A stretch of 64,000 nt of DNA from NCBI GenBank assembly GCA_937912115.1, contig CALDOI010000049.1, positions 1-64,000 on the forward strand. The letters are read 5' to 3'. The DNA comes from an uncultured Bacteroidota bacterium. Lineage in GTDB: Bacteria; Bacteroidota; Bacteroidia; Bacteroidales; F082. The notes beneath the pieces were generated by a model. It searched no databases, was not told the origin of the DNA, and was given only the letters and a program-made list of their open reading frames with translations. How positions within the stretch are numbered: the stretch's first letter is position 1; the number at the start of each line of letters is the position of its first letter. This document shows, one piece after another, positions 36,751 through 46,409 of the stretch. The position numbers and the translations under genes were made by a program.

Positions 36751-39168
36751 ATGTACCGTAGTTTAACCATAGTTTCATTTATACTTTTATTTACATCAAA
36801 TATCTTTGCTCAAATTCTTGAACCGGTGAGCTGGAAGTTTTCATCAAACAAAATAGGTGAACAGGAATATGAACTGGTTTTTAAAGCTGATATTGATCTT
36901 CATTGGCACTTATATTCACAGGATATACCAATGTCGCCTCCTGCAACTCGATTTACATTCACCGAAAATTCTGATTATAAACTTATTGGGGATGTTATTG
37001 AGGAAAGTATGGTTATTGAAGAATATGATCCTAATTTTGAGATGGAGCTAAAATATTTTGCCCATGAAGCCATCTTTAAGCAAAAGGTACAACTTACAGG
37101 TAAAGGAGCTAAAGTATCCGGTGCAGTTGAGTTTATGTCGTGCGACGACACAAAATGCTTGCCTCCTACTGAAGTTGATTTTAACTTTACACTTGGTACA
37201 CATACTGCATCCGAAGGAAAAGTTTCGCAAATTCTGGAACCAGTAGTATGGGATATTAACGCAACTAAGATTGATGCAAATACAATTGAATTATTTTTTA
37301 ATGCAACTATTGATGAAGGTTACCATCTATATTCACTTGTAATTCCGGAAGATGGTCCGCTTCCAACAGTATTTACTTTTGAGGAGTCAGAAAAATATAA
37401 TACATCAGGAGATGTAATTGAGGTTATATTACCCATTGAAGAATACGACGATGTATTTAAAATGGACATCAAATTTTTTGAAGGCAAGGCATCTTTCAAA
37501 CAAGTTTTTAAGATTAACTCTGATAGCGATGTGATTCCAATAGTTGGTGAAATTGCATACATGGTTTGCAACGATGTTGGTTGTGTTGCTTTATACGAAG
37601 ATTTTGAAATAGCATATAATGTAATTACAGGTAGTTTGATTAAGGAAACAAAAGCTATAGCTGAAGTCACATCCTATGATAACGGAGAAATGACGGGTAA
37701 AAAAGCTTCCTTCTGGGGGTTCTTTCTGCTTTCTTTTCTTGGAGGATTAGCAGCAATTCTAACCCCATGTGTTTTTCCTATGATACCTATGACAGTTTCT
37801 TTCTTTATGAAAGATGGTGAAGATAAAGCAAAAGGAAAAATGCAGGCAATTATTTACGGATTAAGTATAATTGCTATTTACGTTTTCATTGGTTCTGTAC
37901 TTGCAGTTGTTGCCGGGCCTGACATTGCTAACTGGCTTAGTACGCATTGGCTACCTAACATACTATTTTTCGTAATATTTGTTGTATTTGCAGCTTCCTT
38001 TTTTGGGATGTTTGAAATAACACTACCATCGTGGATGATAAACAAGTCTGATCAAAGTGCCGATAAAGGTGGTTTTTTGGGACCAGTATTTATGGCTCTT
38101 ACCTTAGTTCTTGTTTCATTTAGCTGCACTGGGCCTATTGTAGGAACAATACTAGTTGAATCGGCTGGTGGACAAGTATTAAAGCCCATTATTGGCATGT
38201 TAGGATTTTCACTTGCATTTGCTCTGCCATTTACTCTATTTGCATTTTTTCCAACTTTATTACAGGGGCTACCAAAGTCAGGTGGTTGGTTAAACTCAGT
38301 AAAAGTAGTATTGGGATTTCTCGAACTTGCACTAGGTTTAAAATTCCTTAGTATTGCTGATCAAACCTATCATTGGGGAATTCTTGACAGAGAAGTATAT
38401 CTTGCATCATGGATAGTAATTTTCTTTTTATTGGGAATGTACTTACTGGGTAAAATAAAATTTGCCCATGATTCAGATGTTCCATTCGTGTCTGTTCCGC
38501 GACTTATGCTTGCGGTAATCGTATTTACCTTTGTTGCATATCTGATTCCGGGAATGGTTGGCGCACCGCTTAAAGCTCTTTCAGGATATTTACCACCTCA
38601 AACAACGCATGACTTTGATCTTAATACTGTGATAAGAGAAAATGTTAAAGCATATGCCATTACTTCAAGTTCAGGCGAAAAGAAAGAGCTTTGCGAAACT
38701 CCTAAATATGGTGAGTTTTTGCATCTACCTCACGGACTTGAAGGATACTTTGATTATGATCAGGCATTGGCTTGTGCAAAAGCACAAAACAAACCATTAT
38801 TTATTGACTTCACAGGCCATGGTTGCGTAAACTGTCGTGAGATGGAGTCAAATGTATGGGCCGATCCTAAGGTGCTAAGCTTGTTGAGTAACGACTATAT
38901 TGTTACTGCTCTTTATGTTGATGATAAAACAACCATGCCCGAAGCCGACTGGTATATTAGCGACTATGATGGAAAGCAAAAGAAAACAATTGGGAAAAAA
39001 TATGCCGATCGTCAAAAGGCAATGTTTGGTGTAAATGCACAACCATTTTACGTATTATTAAGTCCTGATGGGGAGCTACTTACTCAGCCACGCGCTTACG
39101 ATCTTGATATTAACGCTTTTGTTACGTTTTTAAAGGCAGGGTTGGAGAATTTCAAAAAGAAGAAATAG
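36751..39168 (+). CDS. dsbD: DsbD-type thiol:disulfide interchange protein with duplicated N-terminal domain
   Basis: The protein has 805 residues. After a signal peptide (1-21) come two tandem DsbD-alpha-like domains, at about 22-140 and 160-285, with matching phrases (ILEPVSWKFSSNKI and ILEPVVWDINATKI; HLYS; a CDDTKC or CNDVGC pair). The membrane domain (about 320-620) contains the redox cysteines in TPCVFPMIPM and SCTGPIVG. The C-terminal thioredoxin-like domain has GHGCVNCREME. It passes electrons from the cytoplasm to periplasmic thiol proteins. Usual DsbD has one alpha domain, so the doubling is notable. Confidence 0.93.
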   Translation: MYRSLTIVSFILLFTSNIFAQILEPVSWKFSSNKIGEQEYELVFKADIDLHWHLYSQDIPMSPPATRFTFTENSDYKLIGDVIEESMVIEEYDPNFEMELKYFAHEAIFKQKVQLTGKGAKVSGAVEFMSCDDTKCLPPTEVDFNFTLGTHTASEGKVSQILEPVVWDINATKIDANTIELFFNATIDEGYHLYSLVIPEDGPLPTVFTFEESEKYNTSGDVIEVILPIEEYDDVFKMDIKFFEGKASFKQVFKINSDSDVIPIVGEIAYMVCNDVGCVALYEDFEIAYNVITGSLIKETKAIAEVTSYDNGEMTGKKASFWGFFLLSFLGGLAAILTPCVFPMIPMTVSFFMKDGEDKAKGKMQAIIYGLSIIAIYVFIGSVLAVVAGPDIANWLSTHWLPNILFFVIFVVFAASFFGMFEITLPSWMINKSDQSADKGGFLGPVFMALTLVLVSFSCTGPIVGTILVESAGGQVLKPIIGMLGFSLAFALPFTLFAFFPTLLQGLPKSGGWLNSVKVVLGFLELALGLKFLSIADQTYHWGILDREVYLASWIVIFFLLGMYLLGKIKFAHDSDVPFVSVPRLMLAVIVFTFVAYLIPGMVGAPLKALSGYLPPQTTHDFDLNTVIRENVKAYAITSSSGEKKELCETPKYGEFLHLPHGLEGYFDYDQALACAKAQNKPLFIDFTGHGCVNCREMESNVWADPKVLSLLSNDYIVTALYVDDKTTMPEADWYISDYDGKQKKTIGKKYADRQKAMFGVNAQPFYVLLSPDGELLTQPRAYDLDINAFVTFLKAGLENFKKKK

Positions 39169-39184
39169 ATATACACATTTTGTT

Positions 39185-40492
39185 TCACTCTATTCTTTCA
39201 ATATCTGCGCCAAGCATACGTAGTCGTTTATCAATGTTTTGATAACCCCTGTCGATTTGCTCAATATTCTCAATAATACTTGTTCCTTGAGCCGACAATG
39301 CGGCTATCAATAAAGCAACTCCTGCTCTAATATCAGGCGAACTCATTTTTATACCCCTCAGTGGATACTTATGATTTAATCCAATAACTGTTGCACGATG
39401 CGGATCACATAATATTATCTGTGCTCCCATGTCTATTAGCTTATCCACAAAGAACAATCGACTCTCAAACATTTTTTGATGTACAAGCACACTACCTTCT
39501 GCGTGGATGGCTGTAACAAGAACTATACTAATTAAGTCAGGCGTAAAACCAGGCCATGGAGCATCAGCAATATTCATTATCGATCCATCGATGAAGGTTT
39601 CTATTGCATAATTTTCATATTTTGGTACGAGAATATCATTACCTTTTTGGAACACATCAATTCCAAGCCTGGAAAAAACATCCGGAATTAACCCAAGGTC
39701 TGCCAGTTTAACATTTTTGATTAATATTTCAGATTGAGTCATGGCAGCTAATCCAATAAAACTACCCACTTCAATCATATCAGCTAACATTGTATGTTCG
39801 GTTCCGTTTAAACTATCAACTCCTTCAATTGTTAGAAGATTTGATCCTATTCCCGAAATCCTTGCTCCCATCCTAACCAGCATTTTGCTAAGCTGGACAA
39901 CATAGGGCTCACATGCTGCATTAAATATTGTTGTTGTACCCGTGGCCATCACAGCAGCCATTAGTATATTAGCGGTACCGGTTACAGAGGCTTCTTCAAG
40001 TAGCATATAATTACCCACAAGATTTTTAGCAGAAACGATATAGCTTTTTTTATCGGGGTTATATGTAAAATCAACACCAAGTTTTTGCAAACCAATAAAA
40101 TGGGTATCAAGCCTTCGCCTGCCTATTTTATCTCCTCCAGGCTGCGGGAGGAATCCTTTTCCAAATCGTGCCAGTAAGGGTCCCAAAATCATAACACTAC
40201 CTCTAATGCTGGTTGCTTTTCGATAAAAATCATCCGTTTCAAGATAGTCAAGATTAATATTGGATGCCTTAAACCTATATTTGTTTTCACTAAGTTTATC
40301 AACCTCAACCCCAAGTCCTACCAACAGGTCTATTAGTTTATTAACATCTCGAATGTTTGGAACATTGTTGATTATCACATTGTCTTCGGTAAGAAGTATG
40401 GCACAAATAATTTGTAGAGCTTCATTTTTTGCTCCTTGAGGTATTATTTCACCATTAAGAGATTTACCTCCGATTATTCTAAAAGCTCCCAT
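39185..40492 (-). CDS. murA: UDP-N-acetylglucosamine 1-carboxyvinyltransferase
   Basis: The protein has 435 residues. The start MGAFRIIGGKSLNGE at 40492 is chosen; the longer frame to 40582 crosses a terminator-like hairpin. GAKNEALQIICAILL carries the conserved KN, and PGGDKIGRRRLDTH and SSPDIRAGVALLIAAL are signature regions. At the loop position that usually carries the catalytic Cys (fosfomycin target) I read EASVTGTANILMAA without a clear Cys, but CEPYVVQLSKML is nearby, so an alignment is needed. It performs the first committed step of peptidoglycan synthesis. Confidence 0.93.
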   Translation of the reverse strand: MGAFRIIGGKSLNGEIIPQGAKNEALQIICAILLTEDNVIINNVPNIRDVNKLIDLLVGLGVEVDKLSENKYRFKASNINLDYLETDDFYRKATSIRGSVMILGPLLARFGKGFLPQPGGDKIGRRRLDTHFIGLQKLGVDFTYNPDKKSYIVSAKNLVGNYMLLEEASVTGTANILMAAVMATGTTTIFNAACEPYVVQLSKMLVRMGARISGIGSNLLTIEGVDSLNGTEHTMLADMIEVGSFIGLAAMTQSEILIKNVKLADLGLIPDVFSRLGIDVFQKGNDILVPKYENYAIETFIDGSIMNIADAPWPGFTPDLISIVLVTAIHAEGSVLVHQKMFESRLFFVDKLIDMGAQIILCDPHRATVIGLNHKYPLRGIKMSSPDIRAGVALLIAALSAQGTSIIENIEQIDRGYQNIDKRLRMLGADIERIE

Positions 40493-40522
40493 TTTTACTA
40501 ATTTAGATATAGTAAATAAACG

Positions 40523-40552
40523 AAAAAACAACCACTTTATGGTTGTTTTTTT
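40523..40552 (-). terminator. Bidirectional terminator between the DUF4290 gene and murA
   Basis: A long perfect stem (AAAAACAACC with GGTTGTTTTT) encloses ACTTTAT, with A and T tracts on either side. Confidence 0.8.
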
Positions 40553-40635
40553 CAATTTTTTTCTGGAATATATAATCAGCAAAATTGCTGGTTAGTTTAC
40601 AGAAGAGCAAAATATATATCTGATTCAAGGAATGA

Positions 40636-41295
40636 CTATCTTGTCTTTGGAGGGTAGTTGGTCTTTCTCTTTTTCCCATAATTATCCTTACCGTATTTTT
40701 GACCTCCTTTTGCAGATCCCTTTTTTTTGACATTCTTAGGTCGTTGAATTACCTCGCTAATGGCAATTAACTGAACGCCTTCGGGTAAAATAAGTTGCCC
40801 TCCTGATAATTCACTTAGATGTTTTGCAATTGTTAAATCATTTACCGATTCTCTATTCCATTTCAAATATGATTTCTTCAGTTGATTGGCAATTGCCAAT
40901 ATCAATGCCTGCTTTTCTTCACCTTCTTCATATTCTTTAGCTTTTTCAATAATATTTATAATATGCTTACCATAATGTCTAAGCACAATATTTTTATCAC
41001 TATAAGCCAATTGTTCGGGTTTCTTATTTAATTCATCTGGAGAAGGAGGTGGATATGGGCTATCTACTTCAAGCTTAAATTTAGAAATTATATATAAATG
41101 ATCCCAAAGAACATGATGAAAATCAAGCGTGTCTTTTATTGTTGGATTCATTTGTCCCATTGAAATAATGATTGCATGCGCAGTTTTTGTTCTTTTTTCT
41201 CTATCTTCGATAGTTATCGCATAATCAACCATTTTTTGAATATTCCTACCATATTCAGGAATAATTAGATGATCACGAACAGTATTATATTCCAT
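40636..41295 (-). CDS. DUF4290 family protein
   Basis: The protein has 219 residues. MEYNTVRDHLIIPEYGRNIQKMVDYAI and AHAIIISMGQMNP are the recognisable N-terminus of DUF4290, a conserved Bacteroidota family of unknown function. The body is helical and the last 35 residues are very basic (KKKGSAKGGQKYGK), suggesting nucleic-acid contact. It often lies beside murA, as here. A -7 box TACTTTTG at 41348-41355 (minus) is its likely promoter. Confidence 0.9.
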   Translation of the reverse strand: MEYNTVRDHLIIPEYGRNIQKMVDYAITIEDREKRTKTAHAIIISMGQMNPTIKDTLDFHHVLWDHLYIISKFKLEVDSPYPPPSPDELNKKPEQLAYSDKNIVLRHYGKHIINIIEKAKEYEEGEEKQALILAIANQLKKSYLKWNRESVNDLTIAKHLSELSGGQLILPEGVQLIAISEVIQRPKNVKKKGSAKGGQKYGKDNYGKKRKTNYPPKTR

Positions 41296-41925
41296 CAGTT
41301 AAAGTTTGTGTTTAAGACCTCTACGGTCGGGATAGTAAATTATTTTGCAAAAGTAGTTAAATATTCAAATAAATAAAAGGTTGAATTTAATTCTTACAAA
41401 ACATATACAAAAATGAAAATTTAAAATTTCTTATTCATAAAATAAATACCTTGTTACAAAGACACCATTACAATTAGTTTCGTTTCCTGAATAAACCCAG
41501 GAGTCACAGCATATAATTCACATTCTTCGACACTTCGTTCCAATATTTCAGGAGTTATACTTAAATCATTTTCTCTATTATTATTTAAGCAATCCACCAA
41601 CACTATTGTTATTATTATATCTATAGTTATTCGATTGAGCATGTTGAGCCACTATAATAATTTGAAATATAATATCCGCTTCAAAAAAAAATCAATAGGC
41701 ATATTCGTATTAAAACTTACAAAAATACTTATCATTGTTTTTTTGTTTAAAATATACTTTCAACTAATTTGGCTGATAACACTCAATACCACATATATTA
41801 TAACATTAACTGAAACTTTATTCACAATTATTTGTTTACAAATTTGGTTGTTCGGGAAATAGTTTCTATTTTTGCAGCCCGATTTTAAGGCGTATAAGTA
41901 AACTGCTTAAGAAACAATAAGATAG
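41296..41925. other. 630-bp intergenic region
   Basis: No gene is supported. Short frames on both strands (41454-41642 minus, 41635-41862 plus) have biased AT-rich composition and no recognisable motifs. The stretch holds the promoters of the DUF4290 gene (left) and rplM (41843-41874, right). Confidence 0.6.
41843..41874 (+). promoter_or_regulatory. Promoter of the rplM-rpsI operon
   Basis: The -33 TTTG (41843-41846) and -7 TATTTTTG (41867-41874) are separated by exactly 20 nt. This is the best consensus match in the window. Confidence 0.8.
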
Positions 41926-42381
41926 ATGAATACATTGAGTTATAAAACAATTAGTGCAAACCCTAGCACCGTATCTAAGGAATGGGTGTTGATTGATGCT
42001 GAGAATGAAATACTTGGAAGAATGGCATCGAATGTTGCTGTACTTCTTCGTGGAAAACACAAGCCAAACTACACACCACATGTTGATTGTGGCGATAACG
42101 TTATAATTATTAACGCTGAAAAGATTAGGCTTACAGGAAAAAAATGGGATGCTAAAGAGTATATTCGCCATAGTGGATATCCAGGTGGTCAAAGATCTCT
42201 TACAGCAAAAGAATTAATGGCGAAAAAACCAACCGACATGGTTGAAAAAGCTATTAAGGGAATGCTTCCAAAAAATAAACTTGGTGCAGACCTTTTCCGT
42301 AACTTATTTGTTTATGCAGGTCCTGATCATAATCAGGAAGCGCAAAAACCGAAGAAAATAAATTTAAATACAATCAGATAA
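41926..42381 (+). CDS. rplM: Ribosomal protein L13
   Basis: The protein has 151 residues and is a complete L13 ([40 protein letters not shown] by position, then RHSGYPGGQ and MLPKNKLG). It is a large-subunit protein and a usual partner of S9, 6 nt downstream. Confidence 0.98.
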   Translation: MNTLSYKTISANPSTVSKEWVLIDAENEILGRMASNVAVLLRGKHKPNYTPHVDCGDNVIIINAEKIRLTGKKWDAKEYIRHSGYPGGQRSLTAKELMAKKPTDMVEKAIKGMLPKNKLGADLFRNLFVYAGPDHNQEAQKPKKINLNTIR

Positions 42382-42387
42382 TATACC

Positions 42388-42774
42388 ATGGAAGTAGTTA
42401 ATGCATTAGGCAGAAGAAAAACTGCAGTAGCCAGGGTTTATCTTCAGGATGGCAGTGGAAAAATCACTATTAATAATCGTGATTTTAAAGAGTTTTTCCC
42501 AACAGCTATCCTACACTATGTTGTAGAACAGCCTTTACAACTTACAGATAATTTAGGCAAATACGACATAAAAGTCAACCTTAAAGGTGGTGGCATAACA
42601 GGTCAGGCAGAAGCATTGCGTTTAGGCATTTCACGCGCTCTTGTTAAAATTGACCCAGAGTACCGTCCAATTCTTAAAGAAAAAGGTTTGATGAAGAGAG
42701 ACCCACGTATGGTTGAACGCAAAAAACCTGGGCAACCTAAGGCTCGTAAGAAATTCCAGTTCAGTAAACGATAG
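42388..42774 (+). CDS. rpsI: Ribosomal protein S9
   Basis: The protein has 128 residues. NALGRRKTAVARVYL at the N-terminus and the C-terminal KKPGQPKARKKFQFSKR, whose tail reaches the ribosomal P site, identify S9. It is cotranscribed with rplM. Confidence 0.98.
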   Translation: MEVVNALGRRKTAVARVYLQDGSGKITINNRDFKEFFPTAILHYVVEQPLQLTDNLGKYDIKVNLKGGGITGQAEALRLGISRALVKIDPEYRPILKEKGLMKRDPRMVERKKPGQPKARKKFQFSKR

Positions 42775-42819
42775 TTTTCACACACATTGGAATGAGTTTA
42801 GTATCCAAATTGCTGTAAC

Positions 42820-42855
42820 CTCTTTAATACGAGCTATTCAGTGATTGAAAAAGAG
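42820..42855 (+). other. Weak hairpin in the rpsB leader
   Basis: CTCTTT (42820-42825) can pair with AAAGAG (42850-42855) across 24 nt, ending 27 nt before the rpsB ATG. It might be part of a ribosomal-protein leader, but the support is slight. Confidence 0.25.
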
Positions 42856-42882
42856 AATGTAAACAAATTAAAAAATTAAAGA

Positions 42883-43758
42883 ATGGCACAAGTTAGTTTT
42901 GACGAATTACTTGACGCAGGTGTACATTTTGGACATTTGCGCAGGAAGTGGAATCCTAACATGGCTCCTTATATATTTATGGAGCGTAATGGAATTCACA
43001 TAATTGATCTGTATAAAACACAGGCGAAGCTTGAAGAAGCACAAAACGCTATTAAACAAATAGCAAAATCAGGACGAAGAATTCTTTTCGTTGCAACAAA
43101 AAAGCAAGCGAAATCGTTGGTTTCGGAACTGGTACAAAAGGTTAATATGCCTTATGTTACTGAACGTTGGCCCGGTGGTATGCTTACAAACTTTGCTACT
43201 ATCCGTAAAGCAATTCGCAAGATGACCAACATTGATAAGATGGCTTCAACAAATTCATGGACCAACTTATCAAAAAGAGAAAAACTTCAAATTACTCGTG
43301 AAAGAGCAAAACTGGAAAAAAACCTTGGTAGTATTGCTGATATGAGCAGACTTCCAGCGGCACTTTTTATTGTTGATATCAATAATGAAAAAATAGCTGT
43401 TGCTGAAGCAAGAAAGTTGAATATCCCAATTTTCGCGATGGTTGATACAAATACTGATCCAACATTGGTTGATTTTGCAATCCCGGCAAATGACGATGCA
43501 TCAAAATCAATTTTCCTAATTGTTAACTCAATTGTTCAAGCCATTGGCGAAGGATTAAACGAGCGTAAATTAGCCAAAGAAAAACAAGATATTATTGACG
43601 AGGCTGAAGAAAACGATGAAGATGTAGATATCAAATCAAAATCAGAAGCTATTGTTAATGCTGAAGAAGACGCTGACAAATCAGCTGAAAAAGGAGCTGA
43701 TAAATCAGTTGACAGCAAACCAAAGCGTAAAAGGAAGCCCATTTCCAAAAATAATTAA
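42883..43758 (+). CDS. rpsB: Ribosomal protein S2
   Basis: The protein has 291 residues. LLDAGVHFGHLRRKWNPNMAPYIF and TERWPGGMLTNFATI are standard S2. The C-terminal 45 residues are an added acidic then basic tail (EEDADKSAEKGADKSVDSKPKRKRK), longer than in E. coli S2 (about 240 aa). It is followed 28 nt later by tsf, the usual pairing. Confidence 0.98.
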   Translation: MAQVSFDELLDAGVHFGHLRRKWNPNMAPYIFMERNGIHIIDLYKTQAKLEEAQNAIKQIAKSGRRILFVATKKQAKSLVSELVQKVNMPYVTERWPGGMLTNFATIRKAIRKMTNIDKMASTNSWTNLSKREKLQITRERAKLEKNLGSIADMSRLPAALFIVDINNEKIAVAEARKLNIPIFAMVDTNTDPTLVDFAIPANDDASKSIFLIVNSIVQAIGEGLNERKLAKEKQDIIDEAEENDEDVDIKSKSEAIVNAEEDADKSAEKGADKSVDSKPKRKRKPISKNN

Positions 43759-43786
43759 CAGGTAATAACTTATAACTGTATAAGAT

Positions 43787-44614
43787 ATGAAGATAACTGC
43801 CCAACAAGTAAATGAACTTAGAAAACGTACCGGAGCAGGTATGATGGATTGTAAGAATGCTTTGGTTGAAACTGAAGGCGACATGGAGAAAGCCATTGAC
43901 GTTCTAAGGAAAAAAGGCCAAAAAGTTGCTGCAAAACGTGCTGATCGCTCCGCAACAGAAGGTGTTGTTCTTGCAAAAGTTAGTGGTGATTTAAAGTTTG
44001 CAGCTGCCGTTATGGTAAATTGCGAAACTGACTTTGTTGCTAAAAATACCGACTTTATTACATTCACTCAAAGTATTCTTGATTTTGCTGTTGAAAATAA
44101 AGCAAAGGATATTAATGCTTTAAAAGCACTTGTTCTTGATGGTCGTACTGTGGACGAATTAATCACTGACCAAACTGGAGTAATTGGTGAAAAAATTGAA
44201 TTAGGTCGTTTCGAAATCGTTGAATCAGAAAGCACATATGCTTATATTCATCCCGGAAACAGAATTGCTACTATAGCAGGTTTCAACAATTGTGGTGATG
44301 CACTTGCTGAAGCTGGAAAAAATATTGTTATGCAAATAGCTGCAATGGATCCAGTTGCTTTAAATAAAGAAGGCGTTTCAGAAGATATGATTAAACGTGA
44401 AATTGAAATTGGCATGGATCAAGCTCGTCAAGAAGGAAAACCTGAAGAAATGCTTGAAAAAATAGCCATGGGTAAATTGAATAAATTCTACAAAGAAAGC
44501 ACTTTACTTAACCAATCTTTTATTAAAGATAGTAAAAAATCTGTTAGCCAATATTTACAAGATGTTGAAAAAGGGTTAACTGTTACTGATTTTAAAAGAT
44601 TGGCACTGGCATAA
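43787..44614 (+). CDS. tsf: Elongation factor Ts
   Basis: The protein has 275 residues. VNELRKRTGAGMMDCKNALVE is the EF-Ts signature and VNCETDFVAKN lies in the core domain. It exchanges GDP for GTP on EF-Tu. It is the last gene of the ribosomal-protein group and is closed by a strong terminator. Confidence 0.98.
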   Translation: MKITAQQVNELRKRTGAGMMDCKNALVETEGDMEKAIDVLRKKGQKVAAKRADRSATEGVVLAKVSGDLKFAAAVMVNCETDFVAKNTDFITFTQSILDFAVENKAKDINALKALVLDGRTVDELITDQTGVIGEKIELGRFEIVESESTYAYIHPGNRIATIAGFNNCGDALAEAGKNIVMQIAAMDPVALNKEGVSEDMIKREIEIGMDQARQEGKPEEMLEKIAMGKLNKFYKESTLLNQSFIKDSKKSVSQYLQDVEKGLTVTDFKRLALA

Positions 44615-44636
44615 TCAAAACAAATTATATTAAAGA

Positions 44637-44665
44637 AGCCGATTCGTTTGAATCGGCTTTTTTTT
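44637..44665 (+). terminator. Strong Rho-independent terminator after tsf
   Basis: A 9-bp perfect stem (44637-44645 with 44650-44658) encloses GTTT and is followed by a T run. Confidence 0.95.
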
Positions 44666-44754
44666 GTGTGTGTTTTTTACATAATTTAGCAAAAACAAGA
44701 TACCTGATTTGGATGATAAAATTCCTACATCGCTTCGAACCCAATGTTAGTTCA

Positions 44755-45456
44755 ATGAAAAAAGTGAATAAACCAATTGTTATCTTTTTAGCCCTATTGT
44801 TTTCCACATCGATTTTTGCCCAAAACTTTAATTCTCAGTCCAAATCAAGGGTAAATGACATAAAAAATAGATTTTATCTAAGAGTTGGATTTTCAACTCC
44901 ATCATGGAAGTATTATGGGTACAACAATGCCAATGAACTTAAATCAGCATTAGGGGTTGAATCTAAAATTGGTGCTAATTTTGAAATTGGATCAATTTTT
45001 ATGTTGAATAAGATTAACCTTGGCCCAGGATTACGTTTTGGAATTAATGCCGATTATGTATCTTTCAAAGCTCAGGTTTTTAATTTACCTGGAAGCGATA
45101 ACCTATATAACCTTTTTATAGGCTCTAAGGTTGGTCCATCATTAACTTATATGCCCGAAAAGGGATTATCGTTTGATATTTACGCAAAACTAAACCCAAT
45201 ATGGGTTGCTTCAATTTATTATAATAAACAGAATTATGATGCCGGACTGGAAACATATCTTGGTTATGTTCAACTCATGTATTCTTTCGGAATTAATGTT
45301 AAGCTCGCATTTTTAATGGTAGGTTTTGAATATGAAATAGGAAGCATGAAATTAAAAAATAACTCCAAAGGAGAGTATTGGGGAAATGCATCCGATCCTA
45401 ACAGCAATCTTACTCCAATGCCTGGTTTTAATCTTACTTTAGGCTTAAGTTTTTAA
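44755..45456 (+). CDS. Outer-membrane beta-barrel protein, paralogue 1
   Basis: The protein has 233 residues. The start at 44755 is chosen because it begins a signal peptide (KKVNKPIVIFLALLFSTSIFA); the frame to 44668 runs back into the terminator region. The mature part has alternating beta strands with FYLRVGFSTPSWKYYGY, GINADYVSFKAQVFNLPGS and a final aromatic residue, the pattern of small outer-membrane barrels. It is about half identical by eye to the next gene. The function is unknown. Both are preceded by a TAATTTAGCAAAA promoter-like segment. Confidence 0.75.
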   Translation: MKKVNKPIVIFLALLFSTSIFAQNFNSQSKSRVNDIKNRFYLRVGFSTPSWKYYGYNNANELKSALGVESKIGANFEIGSIFMLNKINLGPGLRFGINADYVSFKAQVFNLPGSDNLYNLFIGSKVGPSLTYMPEKGLSFDIYAKLNPIWVASIYYNKQNYDAGLETYLGYVQLMYSFGINVKLAFLMVGFEYEIGSMKLKNNSKGEYWGNASDPNSNLTPMPGFNLTLGLSF

Positions 45457-45586
45457 TTGAAGCACTTTTCTTGGTGTTTTTCACTCCTTATTTTTTAAAG
45501 TTATTTTTCTAATTTAGCAAAATTATAAGTATTCGAATAACTAGTATTCAAGGTTTATCCCACTATAAAAACAAAACCTCAATAAA

Positions 45587-46294
45587 ATGAACAAACTTCT
45601 ACTACTTTTTTTTATAGGTATCTCATTAACTTGTTTTTCGCAAGATTTTGAATCGGGCGATATAAATAAAAAATCATACGTTCGTGTTGGCATATCTATA
45701 CCATCATGGCAATACTATGGATTTAATGGAAAGACCAATATGTCGGATAATATCTCTGCGTTTTTATATGAAAAGAATCCAGATTTATTAAACTCCGAGC
45801 TGACGGGTAGGATAGGTGGTATTTTTGAAATAGGTGTGATTTTTCCACTAAATAGCATTAATGTTGGCGACCACCTGAGATTTGGCATAAACGTTGATTG
45901 GCTAACACTTAAGGCTCAAGTTTTCAATCTTCAGGGAAGTAAAAATATCTATAATGGTTTTGCCGCTTCTAAAATCGGGCCTTCATTCACATATGCTCCT
46001 GCAAAAGCTGTTGCATTCGATATTTATGCAAAGATTTGTCCGGTATGGGCTGCTGCCATATACAATAATCATCAGGATGCTGATGGCAACATTGATGTTT
46101 ATCGTGGATTTGTACAACTTATGTATTCAACAGGGATAAATGTAAAACTTGCCATAATTATGATTGGGTTTGAATATGAATTTGGTGGATTAAAACTGAA
46201 AAACAGCGGTGACGTTTACTATGGTAATGCAAAAGATGATAGTAATAAAACTCCAATGTCAGGATTTAATGCAACTATTGGATTTTGTTTTTGA
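45587..46294 (+). CDS. Outer-membrane beta-barrel protein, paralogue 2
   Basis: The protein has 235 residues. A signal peptide (1-19, ending FSQ) is followed by barrel strands matching paralogue 1: SYVRVGISIPSWQYYGF, KAQVFNLQGSKNIYNGF, KIGPSFTYAP, VQLMYSTGINVKLA and a last strand ending CF. The 130-bp gap between the copies contains its own promoter-like CTAATTTAGC. This suggests separate regulation after a tandem duplication. Confidence 0.75.
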   Translation: MNKLLLLFFIGISLTCFSQDFESGDINKKSYVRVGISIPSWQYYGFNGKTNMSDNISAFLYEKNPDLLNSELTGRIGGIFEIGVIFPLNSINVGDHLRFGINVDWLTLKAQVFNLQGSKNIYNGFAASKIGPSFTYAPAKAVAFDIYAKICPVWAAAIYNNHQDADGNIDVYRGFVQLMYSTGINVKLAIIMIGFEYEFGGLKLKNSGDVYYGNAKDDSNKTPMSGFNATIGFCF

Positions 46295-46376
46295 TTCAAT
46301 AAATCATTATTGCGTTTTTTGGGCAAAACTCTTTTAAATAACTCTTCATTTTATCACTTCAAATAACTGATATTTG

Positions 46377-46384
46377 TATTTTTG
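46377..46384 (+). promoter_or_regulatory. -7 box of the ferredoxin-NADP reductase gene
   Basis: TATTTTTG matches TAnnTTTG. It overlaps the longest open frame (46374), so translation must start downstream, at 46410. Confidence 0.6.
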
Positions 46385-46409
46385 CGCATCAATAATAATA
46401 GTGCAAAAA

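Noticed and set aside
41454-41862. Two short open frames on opposite strands in the gap before rplM
   Set aside because: They have no recognisable motifs, strongly AT-biased composition and no start signals; the rplM promoter overlaps one of them.
44668-44754. N-terminal extension of the first outer-membrane paralogue
   Set aside because: It begins directly after the tsf terminator and puts extra residues before a good signal peptide.
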